Source: Bacteroidaceae bacterium (GTDB lineage Bacteria; Bacteroidota; Bacteroidia; Bacteroidales; Bacteroidaceae). From it: 29,783 nt of DNA. The position numbers were made by a program, and so were the translations under genes. How positions within the stretch are numbered: the stretch's first letter is position 1; each line of letters begins with the position of its first letter. Shown here one piece after another: positions 14,745 to 23,771 of the stretch. The stretch covers positions 1-29,783 of the forward strand of contig JAFVTT010000032.1 in the NCBI GenBank assembly GCA_017503065.1. The letters are read 5' to 3'. A model generated the notes under the pieces. It saw only the letters and a list, made by a program, of their open reading frames with translations. It did not search any database and had not been told where the DNA came from.

Positions 14745-14815
14745 TTCAAGGTTCCTAATCAATCTGCCAATGGTGTCATAATGACAGATTGGGACATGTG
14801 AATCCGTCTCAAATC

Positions 14816-14874
14816 ATCATTAGCGACCGTTCGGCGAACCATCAATAATGGTTCGCCGAACGGTCGCTAATGAT
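14816..14874. terminator. 27-bp perfect stem-loop between converging genes
   Basis: The arms at 14816-14842 and 14848-14874 are perfectly complementary over 27 bp with a 5-nt loop (CAATA). The element lies between the stop codons of pspC (+) and fkp (-), so it can fold in either transcript and probably ends both. It lacks a strong T-run. Confidence 0.75.
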
Positions 14875-14938
14875 TCACCTTCGTCATCGTGGTGATAAAA
14901 TCAATTCACCGCTAGGGATAAAGATTGACTACCTAAAA

Positions 14939-17776
14939 TCAACTTCTAGACAATTGCATTCCTGTGCGTGAGATACTCATGTCCACGAAACGGGCACGCT
15001 CGTTGGGACGCTCCTTTGTAAGTATCTCGCGGATGCGCAAGGCTGCCGCGGGGTCCTTTGCCATCATATAAAGGAAACCGCCTCCGCCGGCTCCGGGTAA
15101 CTTCAAACCGAGACAGAGATCCTGAACCTTCTCGATGATGGCCTGCACCTCAGGAGGATTGGTACCGCAGTCCAACAGTTGATTCTGTTGCCATGTCTTG
15201 CCTACAAGTGTGCCGAGTTGTGTGTAATTGCCTCGCATAATGGCCTGGGCAACATCCTGGGCGTGTTCTTTCATCTCGCCAAGCAGTTGCAGGCGTTCCG
15301 TATCGTAGAGGAACATGCCACGTACTATCTCGGCAAGAATCTTCTTGGCGGTACGTGTTATGCCTGTGTAGTACAGCAGATGACATGCCTGATACCGGGA
15401 ATCGGTGAAGAGGTTGTCGCTGAGCCAACTGATTTCGGGTGTCTGCTCGAAACCGTCCTGAGTGGCAAGCAACTTCACGCCATGGAGCACACCTCCATAC
15501 TGGTCCTGCCAACCGCCTCCCGTGGTTAGGAGTTGCTCCAGCACAAGCGTGCGGTTGCATATCTCGTTCTTGCTCCATGCCAGGCCACAGAAGTCGCTCA
15601 TTGCGCCCAATACCGTAGCGGCCAGGATGGAACTTGTGCCCAAACCGCTGCCGGCAGGTATTGCACTGAGCAAAGTCACCTCTATGCCACATCCGAAGTC
15701 CTTCAACTGCTCCTGAAGAGACTTGTACTTCTTCTGGCAGAACTGGGGCAGGAAACCTGCCAGGGCCAGGGCGGCCTTGGGAATGGAGAAGGGAGAGCCT
15801 ACCTTGGCAAAATCTGCCAGTTCCTCCCATGTGGTGAGAATTTCTATAGCGCCCAAGTCGATGCTTCGGAGCACGACATGGTAGTCTGCCGAGGGCTTTA
15901 CGTATGCCTGCAGGGGAGGCTGGCCGTTCAACTCTATGGCCAGATTTACCACACTGCCGCCTGAAGTGAGGCAGTACGGAGGCGTGTCTGTCCATCCTCC
16001 GGCCAAGTCTATCCTGACGGGACTTCTACCCCATACTATCTGGTCGCTGTACACATCCAGTTGGGGCATCTGCTTGTGGGCAAGCACGTCTTCCGTCAAT
16101 CCTTCGCCAAGGAGGGAGAATGCCTTTGCTCCGGCCTCAGAACCGTCTTGTCCGTTCAGTTCCAACAGACGGGAACGGAACATGTGGTCGTTGATGCGCT
16201 TCAGCAGAGGCTCGGTCTCGGGCAGAGGCTCGGGAACCGGCACCTGAAGATTATGGAATTCATGAGCCAGGTCATCAAGGTTAGTCTGATAGAAGATGCT
16301 GCATCTGTGGTTGTTTGCCAGGGCGGTAAGGTTGGCCTTGCGGAATTCCAGGCGCTGCTTCTGCAAGCGACGAAGGTTGCCCCTGTCGCTTATTTCGTTG
16401 GCAGAGAGGCGTTCGCATGCTCTCCACACATCCGTCATGTCGGCAGGAGATTCGGCTATCATCCACTGAAGCAAGCGGCCCATCTCCTCAATGTTGTTGC
16501 ACACGGGGAAGATACGGCTGTTCTGCAAGTCGGTGTTGCCCTCCACCTCATCGGCAGAGATGCCTCGCTTTGAGAGCCATTCTCCCACAGGGCGTCCGAG
16601 GTACTCGGTAGAGGCGTCGCGCAGGTCACCACGCATGGCATCGTTAAAGCCATAGGGGCGCACCACCCACTGGTTTTCTCCCAATGGCACGACATCCACA
16701 CAGATGCCGGGAGAGAGACTGATTGTCCAGTCGTTCTGCGGCACACCGGTAATGATGTTCTCGTGGGTCAGTACCCATGTGGACGGAACCCAGGAGTTCT
16801 CTATCCATGTGTTCCTGTTGGTGGGTTGGAACTTTATGTCGTGATGACAGTTCTGCGTGAAGATACTCGGGTGTGCCTTCACTCCCAAGTGCATGATGGC
16901 ACGCTGGTCGTACACAAGGTTCTGTATGGCCATGGTGGAACTTATCATCTCACGCGAGGTGCCGTAGTGATAGAACTCGCCGTCCTGCAATGGCAATACC
17001 GCCACCTTCAACTGGCTGATCTCGGCATCTGTGGTGGTAGGATTCTCGCCGAGTGCCTGGCCGAAGTCGCTATAGAGGTCGTAGTTCAATATCTCGCCTC
17101 CCTTGCCGGTACTCTTGCTCATAAGCAGGTTGACGGCTTTGTCGGAAAGCAGCCAAATGCCTATGTCCATAAGGAACAGGTGGCTGTGCATCAACTCTCC
17201 CAACTTCTCCACCGAGGGTTTCTGAAGCACGAAGTCGAGCACCTCGGGCGTCTCCCTCTTGGAAAGGAACACACCGTGGTTCTTGGCCAGGGAGGGGTCT
17301 ACCCAAAGTCCGTAGCACACCACATCGGCATCGGGAATCTGTTGCAACTTGCCTGCACGGATATAGACATCGCCTGATGCTATCAGAGTGCGGAGACCGG
17401 CAGGCGCGGCATTCATGATGCGCTGGTACAAAGGCAACTGCAACTGCAAGAGGTTCTGGCCTATGCGCTGTCCGCGCTCCCAACGGAATACGGGTATGGG
17501 GGTGAGAACCTTGCCACTGGGCGCATAGCCCGGCAGACGACGGCTTTGGCCTCCGGCATGCAACAGGATACGCTTCTCGCGTGAAAGCCACTCTTTAAAA
17601 GTCTGTTCGGGAGCCTCATCCTGATGGCAGGCCTCCATCAGCCAGTTCGTTCCGCCTCCGCTGCCAAGTCGTGCGCCAACAGGGTCGGAGGTGCAGAAAT
17701 ATTCCTCACGGCTGACACCGGCCACGTCATGGAAGCACTCTACCAGATTTGGGGGAAGGGACAATAGTTTCTTCAT
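14939..17776 (-). CDS. fkp: Bifunctional L-fucokinase / fucose-1-P guanylyltransferase
   Basis: A 945-aa cytoplasmic enzyme that phosphorylates L-fucose and then transfers GMP to give GDP-L-fucose (the salvage route). The N-terminal half is the guanylyltransferase domain, with LLHAGGQSRRLPGYAPSGK (about 71-89). The C-terminal part is a GHMP kinase: SPVRIDLAGGWTDTPP (about 585-600), the ATP loop PAGSGLGTSS (about 707-716) and LPGAGGGGF (about 893-901). Length fits Bacteroides Fkp (949 aa). I chose the ATG at 17776 (MKKLLSLPPN), because Fkp proteins begin with this segment; an upstream in-frame ATG at 17824 would add 16 unsupported residues and nearly touch the preceding gene. It is last in a six-gene operon with the de novo pathway. 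Fkp in Bacteroides supports fucosylation of capsule and glycoproteins. Confidence 0.97.
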   Translation of the reverse strand: MKKLLSLPPNLVECFHDVAGVSREEYFCTSDPVGARLGSGGGTNWLMEACHQDEAPEQTFKEWLSREKRILLHAGGQSRRLPGYAPSGKVLTPIPVFRWERGQRIGQNLLQLQLPLYQRIMNAAPAGLRTLIASGDVYIRAGKLQQIPDADVVCYGLWVDPSLAKNHGVFLSKRETPEVLDFVLQKPSVEKLGELMHSHLFLMDIGIWLLSDKAVNLLMSKSTGKGGEILNYDLYSDFGQALGENPTTTDAEISQLKVAVLPLQDGEFYHYGTSREMISSTMAIQNLVYDQRAIMHLGVKAHPSIFTQNCHHDIKFQPTNRNTWIENSWVPSTWVLTHENIITGVPQNDWTISLSPGICVDVVPLGENQWVVRPYGFNDAMRGDLRDASTEYLGRPVGEWLSKRGISADEVEGNTDLQNSRIFPVCNNIEEMGRLLQWMIAESPADMTDVWRACERLSANEISDRGNLRRLQKQRLEFRKANLTALANNHRCSIFYQTNLDDLAHEFHNLQVPVPEPLPETEPLLKRINDHMFRSRLLELNGQDGSEAGAKAFSLLGEGLTEDVLAHKQMPQLDVYSDQIVWGRSPVRIDLAGGWTDTPPYCLTSGGSVVNLAIELNGQPPLQAYVKPSADYHVVLRSIDLGAIEILTTWEELADFAKVGSPFSIPKAALALAGFLPQFCQKKYKSLQEQLKDFGCGIEVTLLSAIPAGSGLGTSSILAATVLGAMSDFCGLAWSKNEICNRTLVLEQLLTTGGGWQDQYGGVLHGVKLLATQDGFEQTPEISWLSDNLFTDSRYQACHLLYYTGITRTAKKILAEIVRGMFLYDTERLQLLGEMKEHAQDVAQAIMRGNYTQLGTLVGKTWQQNQLLDCGTNPPEVQAIIEKVQDLCLGLKLPGAGGGGFLYMMAKDPAAALRIREILTKERPNERARFVDMSISRTGMQLSRS

Positions 17777-17837
17777 AATAGTATCTAAGGATAACCAATG
17801 TTTGTTCTTTACAAGGCATGGCACTCAAATGCCATGT

Positions 17838-18782
17838 CTATCTCTCTGCTCTCATGGGATTGCTCAGGAAGTCCTGATAACTGAGACGGATGCCGTCCTC
17901 CAACTCCGTGCGGTATGTCCATCCGAGTGCCTTGGCCTTGCTTACGTCAAGGAGTTTGCGCGGTGTGCCGTTCGGCTTGGATATATCCCAAAGGATGCGG
18001 CCTTCGTAGCCGACCACCTTAGCAACGAGTTCCGTCAGCGCCTTTATGCTCAACTCCTTGCCTGTGCCTGCATTGACGGTTTCGTTCCCGCTATAATTGT
18101 TCATCAGGAAGACACAGAGGTTAGCAAGGTCGTCCACATAAAGGAACTCGCGCAGAGGGGAACCGTCGCCCCAGCACGTCACCTCGTCAAGCCCCTGTTC
18201 CTTCGCTTCGTGGAAGCGGCGGATAAGGGCCGGAAGCACGTGGGAGTGTGTGGGATGGTAGTTGTCGTTGGGACCATAGAGGTTGGTAGGCATTACCGAG
18301 ATGTAGTCGGTACCGTACTGACGGTTCAGGTACTCGCAATACTTCAATCCGCTGATCTTTGCCAGGGCATAGGCCTCGTTTGTCTGCTCCAACTCGCTCG
18401 TGAGCAGGCATGATTCGGGCATGGGCTGCGGAGCCATACGGGGATAGATGCATGAAGACCCGAGGAACTCCAGTTTCTTGCATCCGTTCTGCCATGCGGC
18501 ATGTATGACATTCATCTCCAGCATCATGTTCTCGTACATGAAGTCGGCCAGGGCTGTCTGGTTGGCAATGATGCCTCCCACCTTAGCGGCAGCCAGAAAG
18601 ACATACTCGGGCTTCTCCTGCTCGAAGAAGCGGTTTACAGCCTCCTGGTTTATCAGGTCCAGTTCTGCATGGGTGCGGGTGATGATGTTGTTGTAGCCCT
18701 GTCTCTGCAACTCGCGGACAATGGCGCTACCCACCATACCGCGGTGTCCGGCAACGTATATTTTGGCATTCTGTTCCATCAT
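17838..18782 (-). CDS. fcl: GDP-L-fucose synthase
   Basis: A 314-aa NADPH-dependent epimerase/reductase that turns GDP-4-keto-6-deoxymannose into GDP-L-fucose, the last de novo step. It is an extended short-chain dehydrogenase: the dinucleotide loop GHRGMVGSA (12-20), the active-site segment SSCIYP with S109/S110 and C111, and the catalytic Y138-x3-K142 (YALAK). The HPTHSHV segment holds the histidine that acts with the cysteine in epimerisation. Two adjacent ATGs (18782 and 18779) are possible starts. It lies 34 bp after gmd and 61 bp before fkp on the same strand. Also known as wcaG. Confidence 0.97.
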   Translation of the reverse strand: MMEQNAKIYVAGHRGMVGSAIVRELQRQGYNNIITRTHAELDLINQEAVNRFFEQEKPEYVFLAAAKVGGIIANQTALADFMYENMMLEMNVIHAAWQNGCKKLEFLGSSCIYPRMAPQPMPESCLLTSELEQTNEAYALAKISGLKYCEYLNRQYGTDYISVMPTNLYGPNDNYHPTHSHVLPALIRRFHEAKEQGLDEVTCWGDGSPLREFLYVDDLANLCVFLMNNYSGNETVNAGTGKELSIKALTELVAKVVGYEGRILWDISKPNGTPRKLLDVSKAKALGWTYRTELEDGIRLSYQDFLSNPMRAER

Positions 18783-18816
18783 ATAACTTTCTCGTTCGGT
18801 TAGAATGTCGGACAGG

Positions 18817-19929
18817 TTACTTCACCAGGCCCTTCTCCAGATACTCTGCCAGGTTTGTACGCATCACGCTGGCCACATGGTCGGCGGCCACCTTCTCCAT
18901 GTCGTGCTTGACCATGATGGATACAAGTTGCTCGAAGGTAGTCTTGGCAGGGTTCCAACCCAGTTTTGTCTTGGCCTTGGTGGGGTCGCCCCAGAGGTTG
19001 ACCACATCGGTGGGACGGTAGAAGTCGGGGCTTACCTCCACGAGTGTCTTGCCCACGAGTTCGGCAGGACCGCTCACGCAGATGCCCTTTTCGTCCATCT
19101 CCTCACCTTCGAACCTCAGTTCAATGCCGGCAGCCTTGAAGGCGGCATAGGTGAACTCGCGCACAGAATGCTGCACACCGGTGGCGATGACGAAGTCCTC
19201 GGGTTCGGGCTGCTGGAGGATGAGCCACATGCACTCCACATAGTCCTTGGCATAACCCCAGTCGCGAAGAGAGGAGAGGTTGCCCAGAAGGAGTTTGTCC
19301 TGCTTGCCCTGTGCTATACGTGCGGCGGCCAGGGTAATCTTGCGTGTCACGAAGGTTTCGCCACGGCGCTCGCTCTCGTGGTTAAACAGGATGCCCGAGC
19401 AGCAATACATGTTGTATGCCTCGCGGTACTCCTTAATAATCCAGAAACCGTAGAGTTTTGCCACGGCATAGGGACTGTAGGGATGGAAGGGCGTGTTCTC
19501 GTTCTGCGGGACCTCCTCCACCTTACCGTATAGTTCGGAAGTGGATGCCTGATAGATGCGGCATTTGTTCTCTAGGTGGTTGGCACGCACTGCCTCCAAA
19601 ACACGGAGTACGCCAACGGCATCAACATCGGCAGTGAACTCGGGGGCATCGAAACTTACCTGCACATGGCTCTGTGCCGCCAGATTATATATCTCGGTGG
19701 GACGTACGTCGGCTATTACCTTTACAAGTGACATGGAGTCGCCCATATCTCCATAGTGAAGGTGGAACTGAGGATGGCCCTCCAGGTGAGCGATGCGCTC
19801 GCGGTAATCCACACTGCTGCGGCGGATGATACCATGAACCTCATAACCTTTCTCTATAAGGAACTCGCTCAGATAACTGCCGTCCTGTCCTGTCACACCC
19901 GTTATAAGGGCAACATTTCTCTTTTCCAT
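18817..19929 (-). CDS. gmd: GDP-mannose 4,6-dehydratase
   Basis: A 370-aa cytoplasmic enzyme that dehydrates GDP-D-mannose to GDP-4-keto-6-deoxy-D-mannose, the committed step to GDP-fucose. It is an extended SDR fold with the NADP loop [11 protein letters not shown] (10-20), the conserved [11 protein letters not shown] segment (36-46), the active-site STSELYG with T130 and E132, and Y154-x3-K158. Full length. Twenty-three bp separate it from manC and 34 bp from fcl, so the product passes to enzymes made from the same message. Confidence 0.97.
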   Translation of the reverse strand: MEKRNVALITGVTGQDGSYLSEFLIEKGYEVHGIIRRSSVDYRERIAHLEGHPQFHLHYGDMGDSMSLVKVIADVRPTEIYNLAAQSHVQVSFDAPEFTADVDAVGVLRVLEAVRANHLENKCRIYQASTSELYGKVEEVPQNENTPFHPYSPYAVAKLYGFWIIKEYREAYNMYCCSGILFNHESERRGETFVTRKITLAAARIAQGKQDKLLLGNLSSLRDWGYAKDYVECMWLILQQPEPEDFVIATGVQHSVREFTYAAFKAAGIELRFEGEEMDEKGICVSGPAELVGKTLVEVSPDFYRPTDVVNLWGDPTKAKTKLGWNPAKTTFEQLVSIMVKHDMEKVAADHVASVMRTNLAEYLEKGLVK

Positions 19930-19952
19930 AAAATATTTTGTTTATTCTTTAG

Positions 19953-21026
19953 TTATTCTGAAAACTGCTTTATTCTCTGCTCTTCAGAGAGTTTGCATAT
20001 CAGCAGGGTATTGTCCTTCTCTGCCACGATGTAGCCGTCCAGACCCTGCACCACTACACGGCGCTCTTCGCTGCAATGTATCACGCAATCGCGTGTCTCG
20101 TAGGTCTGCACGTTGTCGCCAATCACGGCATTTCCGTTGTTGTCGCGGCTTACGTTCTCGCGCAACGAACCCCATGTGCCCAGGTCGCTCCAACCGAAAC
20201 TGGCAGGGAAGCAGTATATCTCCTCAGACTTCTCGAGGATGGCATAGTCAACAGAGATACTCTCGCACTTGGGGAAGTTCTCGTTGATTGCTTCCTGCTC
20301 CTTGTCCGTGCCGTAGAGGGGCAAGAGGTTCTCGAACACCTCGTTAATCTCAGGCGCATACACTCTGAGGGCATTCACTATGGTGCTGACGTTCCAGATG
20401 AAGATGCCGGCATTCCATAGCATGTTGGGCTTGCGGATGTACTTCTCGGCCGTGGCAAGGTCGGGCTTCTCGCGGAAGGCATCTACACGATATATCTCCT
20501 TGTTGCGGGCAGAAGGACAACTCATGTCCGTCTGTATGTAGCCGTAGCCTGTCTCGGGTCGGGTGGGCTTCATGCCCAGGGTGACGATGGCATCCGAGGT
20601 GGAGGCAAAGTCCATGGCGCTCTTCACCACGCGCTGGAATTCTGGAGTGTCCAGGACAAGGTGGTCGGAAGGGCTTACCACGATGGTCGCCTTGGGGTCT
20701 ATGCTCTTTATCCTCCATGCGGCATAGGCTATGCAGGGAGCGGTGTTGCGACGGCAAGGTTCCAGAAGGATGTTGCCCTGAGGCACCTCGGGAAGTTGCT
20801 CTGCAACGATGTCCTTGTATGCCTGGCTGGTAACCACCCACACGTTCTCCGGAGGCAGGATTCCCTTGAAGCGGTCAACTGTCATCTGGATGAATGTGCG
20901 TCCTGTGCCCAATACGTCCACAAACTGCTTGGGGCGTTCGGGAGTGCTCATGGGCCAGAAGCGGCTTCCTATGCCACCTGCCATGATGACAAGGTGCGAA
21001 TGGCTGATTGTATTTGCGCTGTTCAT
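19953..21026 (-). CDS. manC: Mannose-1-phosphate guanylyltransferase
   Basis: A 357-aa cytoplasmic nucleotidyltransferase that joins mannose-1-phosphate and GTP to give GDP-mannose. The signature GGIGSRFWPMSTPERPKQF (17-35) is complete, followed by EPCRRNTAPCIAYA and PSDHLV. The phosphomannose isomerase domain found in longer ManC proteins is absent, so it is monofunctional, as is common in Bacteroidota. It feeds gmd directly downstream. Phosphomannomutase (manB) is not in the window. Also called rfbM or cpsB in other systems. Confidence 0.94.
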   Translation of the reverse strand: MNSANTISHSHLVIMAGGIGSRFWPMSTPERPKQFVDVLGTGRTFIQMTVDRFKGILPPENVWVVTSQAYKDIVAEQLPEVPQGNILLEPCRRNTAPCIAYAAWRIKSIDPKATIVVSPSDHLVLDTPEFQRVVKSAMDFASTSDAIVTLGMKPTRPETGYGYIQTDMSCPSARNKEIYRVDAFREKPDLATAEKYIRKPNMLWNAGIFIWNVSTIVNALRVYAPEINEVFENLLPLYGTDKEQEAINENFPKCESISVDYAILEKSEEIYCFPASFGWSDLGTWGSLRENVSRDNNGNAVIGDNVQTYETRDCVIHCSEERRVVVQGLDGYIVAEKDNTLLICKLSEEQRIKQFSE

Positions 21027-21057
21027 TATCTGTGTTCTTTGGGGTTAAACGTTTTCC

Positions 21058-22650
21058 CTACAACTTTATCTTCTTGACGTAACCATCCCAGGCCTTCACC
21101 TTGATGGACACGGTAATGTCGTGGGCAAGATTGTTCTTCACCTTCTCCGATTCGGGAGCAAGCGAGCGTATGGCATCGGCAGGAATACGGATATCTGTGG
21201 TGACGTTCTCATCGGAGAAGTTGGCCACCACCAGGTAGGTCTTGTTCTTGTCGCTACGCAGGAAGGCATACTGTCTGTCCAGATGCCCGTTCACGTACAT
21301 CAGGTCCCAGAAGAGTCCTTCGCTGAAGGCAGGTTCCTCCTCGGCCAGACGCAGGGTCTGTGTGTAGAACTCCTTCAGTTTCTTCTCCTCGTCCGTGAGC
21401 AGGGCACCGTCGAACTTTCCGCCGTTTCGCCAACGGCGTATGGTATCCACCGTCCAGTAGTCGAAAATGGTTGTACGTCCGTCCTCGCCAGAGAAGCCCT
21501 CGCTGTCCATACCCTTCTCGCCCAGTTCCTGGCCGAAGTATATCATCATGGGGTTGGTGTTCATCAGTGTGCTCACCAGCATCATGGGACGGCCCTTTCT
21601 GGCATCGCCTGCGAAGAAGTCGCTGGCTATGCGCTGCTCGTCGTGGTTCTCCAGAAAGTTGAGCATGTGGCTCTGTATGTCCTCCACGCTCTGCCAGCAT
21701 GATGTCAGTTCCTTGGCCGAGCACCATCCTGCGGATACGGCCTTGAGCTTGTCGTAAAGTCCCACCTTGTCATAGAGGTAGTCAAAGTGTCCGCGGAAGA
21801 TGTAGTCGCGGTACAACTGAGGGTTGTACACCTCTGCTATGAAGATGATGTCGGGATATTGCTCCTTCACCTGAGGTATCACCCATTCCCAGAACTCCAC
21901 GGGCACCATCTCGGCCATGTCGCAACGGAAGCCGTCCACGCCCTTCTCTGCCCAGTAGAGCAGTATCTGAAGCATCTTGGCATAGGTATTGGGACCATAG
22001 TTCAGTTTCACCGTCTCGTACCAGTCGTTCCTGCCCGGCCAGGCAGAGAACACATCGTTGCCGGTAGCCTTGGCGGGGTTCTCCTCATAGAGGTTGACCT
22101 TGGCACGCTCCTCCTCGCTCAGGATATTGTCCAGATGGAGAGGTTCGCCCATGTAGTAGAAGTTGTTCTCGGGAGAGTAGTTGAGCGAAGTATCGTCGCC
22201 CTCGCCCAGGTCCTTGCATCCCTCGGGACAGGCGTCCGAATGGTACTCGCGTGCCACATGGTTGGGCACAAAGTCCTGAATGACCTTCATCCCGGCCTTG
22301 TGGGTGCGCTCTATGAGTGCCTCCCATTCCTTGATGCGCTCGGGCACCTTGGTTGCCAGGTCGGGATCCACGTCGTAGTAGTCCTTTATGGCATAGGGAC
22401 TGCCGGCACGGCCCTTCACCACCTCGGGGTGGTCCTTGCGTATGCCGTAACGGCTATAGTCGGTTTGCGTGGCATGCTCTATGATGCCTGTGTACCAGAT
22501 GTGGGTCACGCCCATGGCCTTGATGTCGGCCAAGGCCTTGGCTGTAAAGGCCGACATGGTGCCGCATCCGTTCTGACTCTTGCTGCCATGTGGAACGGGA
22601 TGCTCCACATTGGCGCCGAACAAGCGGGTAAATACTTGGTATATGTTCAT
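21058..22650 (-). CDS. GH13-family alpha-amylase-like enzyme
   Basis: A 530-aa glycoside hydrolase of family 13, acting on alpha-glucans. The conserved regions are visible: DFVPNH (126-131), GVDGFRCDMAEM with nucleophile D244, FIAEVY with acid/base E273, and FLENHDEQR with D337. A C-terminal beta domain follows (about 440-530). There is no signal peptide, so it should act in the cytoplasm, for example on glycogen or imported maltodextrins, not on extracellular starch. It is inserted between fabD and manC in the operon (18 and 31 bp gaps), which might link glycogen breakdown to hexose phosphate supply for GDP-mannose. That link is inference. Exact substrate and bond specificity are not readable. 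Confidence 0.9.
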   Translation of the reverse strand: MNIYQVFTRLFGANVEHPVPHGSKSQNGCGTMSAFTAKALADIKAMGVTHIWYTGIIEHATQTDYSRYGIRKDHPEVVKGRAGSPYAIKDYYDVDPDLATKVPERIKEWEALIERTHKAGMKVIQDFVPNHVAREYHSDACPEGCKDLGEGDDTSLNYSPENNFYYMGEPLHLDNILSEEERAKVNLYEENPAKATGNDVFSAWPGRNDWYETVKLNYGPNTYAKMLQILLYWAEKGVDGFRCDMAEMVPVEFWEWVIPQVKEQYPDIIFIAEVYNPQLYRDYIFRGHFDYLYDKVGLYDKLKAVSAGWCSAKELTSCWQSVEDIQSHMLNFLENHDEQRIASDFFAGDARKGRPMMLVSTLMNTNPMMIYFGQELGEKGMDSEGFSGEDGRTTIFDYWTVDTIRRWRNGGKFDGALLTDEEKKLKEFYTQTLRLAEEEPAFSEGLFWDLMYVNGHLDRQYAFLRSDKNKTYLVVANFSDENVTTDIRIPADAIRSLAPESEKVKNNLAHDITVSIKVKAWDGYVKKIKL

Positions 22651-22668
22651 GGCAAAACGGTTCTGGCA

Positions 22669-23559
22669 TTATGCGTGCAGGACGGTAGCGCCCTTGGCAA
22701 TCTTAGTTATCATACCTGTCAGAGCCTGACCGGGACCACACTCCACGAACTCCGTTGCTCCGGCCTCTACCATTGCCTCTACCTCCTGAGTCCAACGCAC
22801 GCTGGCGGTCAGTTGGGCAATCAGGTTCTGCTTGATTTCCTCGGGGTTGGTGTGTGCCTTGCCGTCAACGTTCTGATAGATGGGACAAGTGGGAGTGTGG
22901 AACTCTGTAGACGCTATGGCTGCCTCCAACTCGTCCTTGGCAGGCTGCATCAGGGGGCTGTGGAAAGCACCGCCTACGGGCAGCACCAGGGCACGGCGTG
23001 CACCGGCCTCGAGGAGTTTCTCGCATGCCACTTCAACGGCTTCCTTGTTACCGCTGATTACCAACTGGCCGGGGCAGTTGTAGTTTGCGGCTACCACCAC
23101 ACCCTTGCCGGCCTGGGCAGTAACGTCGGCACAAATCTGCTCGATCTGCTCGTCGGACAGGCGTAATACGGCTGCCATACCGCCGGGAGCGGCCTCGCAT
23201 GCCTTCTGCATGGCCAGGGCACGGGCATAGACAAGTTTCAGTCCGTCCTCAAAATCCAAGGCACCGGCTGCCACCAGCGCACTGAACTCGCCCAGGGAAT
23301 GACCGCCAACCATATCAGGCTGGAAGGCATCTCCCATACACTTTGCCATTACCACACTGTGCAGGAACACGGCAGGCTGGGTAACCTTTGTCTGCTTCAA
23401 TGCCTCGGCATCGCCCTCGAACATGATGTCGGTCAGACGGAAGCCAAGTATCTCGTTGGCCTTCTCCATCATCTCCTTTGCCACCTCATTGCTCTCGTAC
23501 AGGTCCTTGCCCATACCGGTGAACTGTGCTCCCTGACCGGGAAATACAAATGCTTTCAT
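22669..23559 (-). CDS. fabD: Malonyl-CoA:ACP transacylase
   Basis: A 296-aa enzyme that loads malonyl groups onto acyl carrier protein to start type II fatty acid synthesis. The N-terminal FPGQGAQFTGMGK (6-18), the nucleophile motif GHSLGE with S88, and the partner histidine H200 in GAFHSP are all present, as is the QNVDGK motif. Length is normal. It is the first gene after a full consensus promoter (23643-23674) and is followed after 18 bp by the amylase gene. Fatty-acid neighbours such as fabH or acpP are absent, so it seems to have been separated from the usual fab cluster. Confidence 0.96.
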   Translation of the reverse strand: MKAFVFPGQGAQFTGMGKDLYESNEVAKEMMEKANEILGFRLTDIMFEGDAEALKQTKVTQPAVFLHSVVMAKCMGDAFQPDMVGGHSLGEFSALVAAGALDFEDGLKLVYARALAMQKACEAAPGGMAAVLRLSDEQIEQICADVTAQAGKGVVVAANYNCPGQLVISGNKEAVEVACEKLLEAGARRALVLPVGGAFHSPLMQPAKDELEAAIASTEFHTPTCPIYQNVDGKAHTNPEEIKQNLIAQLTASVRWTQEVEAMVEAGATEFVECGPGQALTGMITKIAKGATVLHA

Positions 23560-23642
23560 AATCGTATGTTTTTATTTAATTTTAGTGACTTACAAATGGT
23601 GGTCTTCGGGAGGACCACACCTTATAATATAAATATCTCGGA

Positions 23643-23674
23643 CAAAGATACAGAAAAAAGGGCATTGACGCAAA
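23643..23674 (-). promoter_or_regulatory. Promoter of the fabD to fkp operon
   Basis: On the minus strand, TTTG (plus 23671-23674), a 20-bp spacer and TATCTTTG (plus 23643-23650) match the Bacteroidota consensus in full. The start would be near 23635, about 75 nt ahead of fabD. No comparable promoter was seen in the short gaps further down the operon. Confidence 0.75.
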
Positions 23675-23713
23675 AATAAACGGTGTTTATTCTTCCTTTG
23701 TCATAATTTTGGT

Positions 23714-23721
23714 TAACTTTG
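23714..23721 (+). promoter_or_regulatory. -7 box of the rel homologue
   Basis: TAACTTTG matches TAnnTTTG and lies 50 bp before the ATG at 23772. It diverges from the fabD promoter 40-70 bp away. Confidence 0.6.
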
Positions 23722-23771
23722 CCAAATAAAACATAAATTAGTAGCCACTTAACCCATATACCACTACGACT

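Noticed and set aside
17777..17824. Sixteen-codon N-terminal extension of fkp
   Set aside because: Fkp proteins begin at the (M)xKLLSLPPN segment; the extension has no family support, so the ATG at 17776 was used.
21787..23166. 459-codon open frame on + opposite the amylase and fabD genes
   Set aside because: It is antisense to two clearly conserved genes and shows no recognisable domain; the long open frame results from the codon bias of the genes below it.
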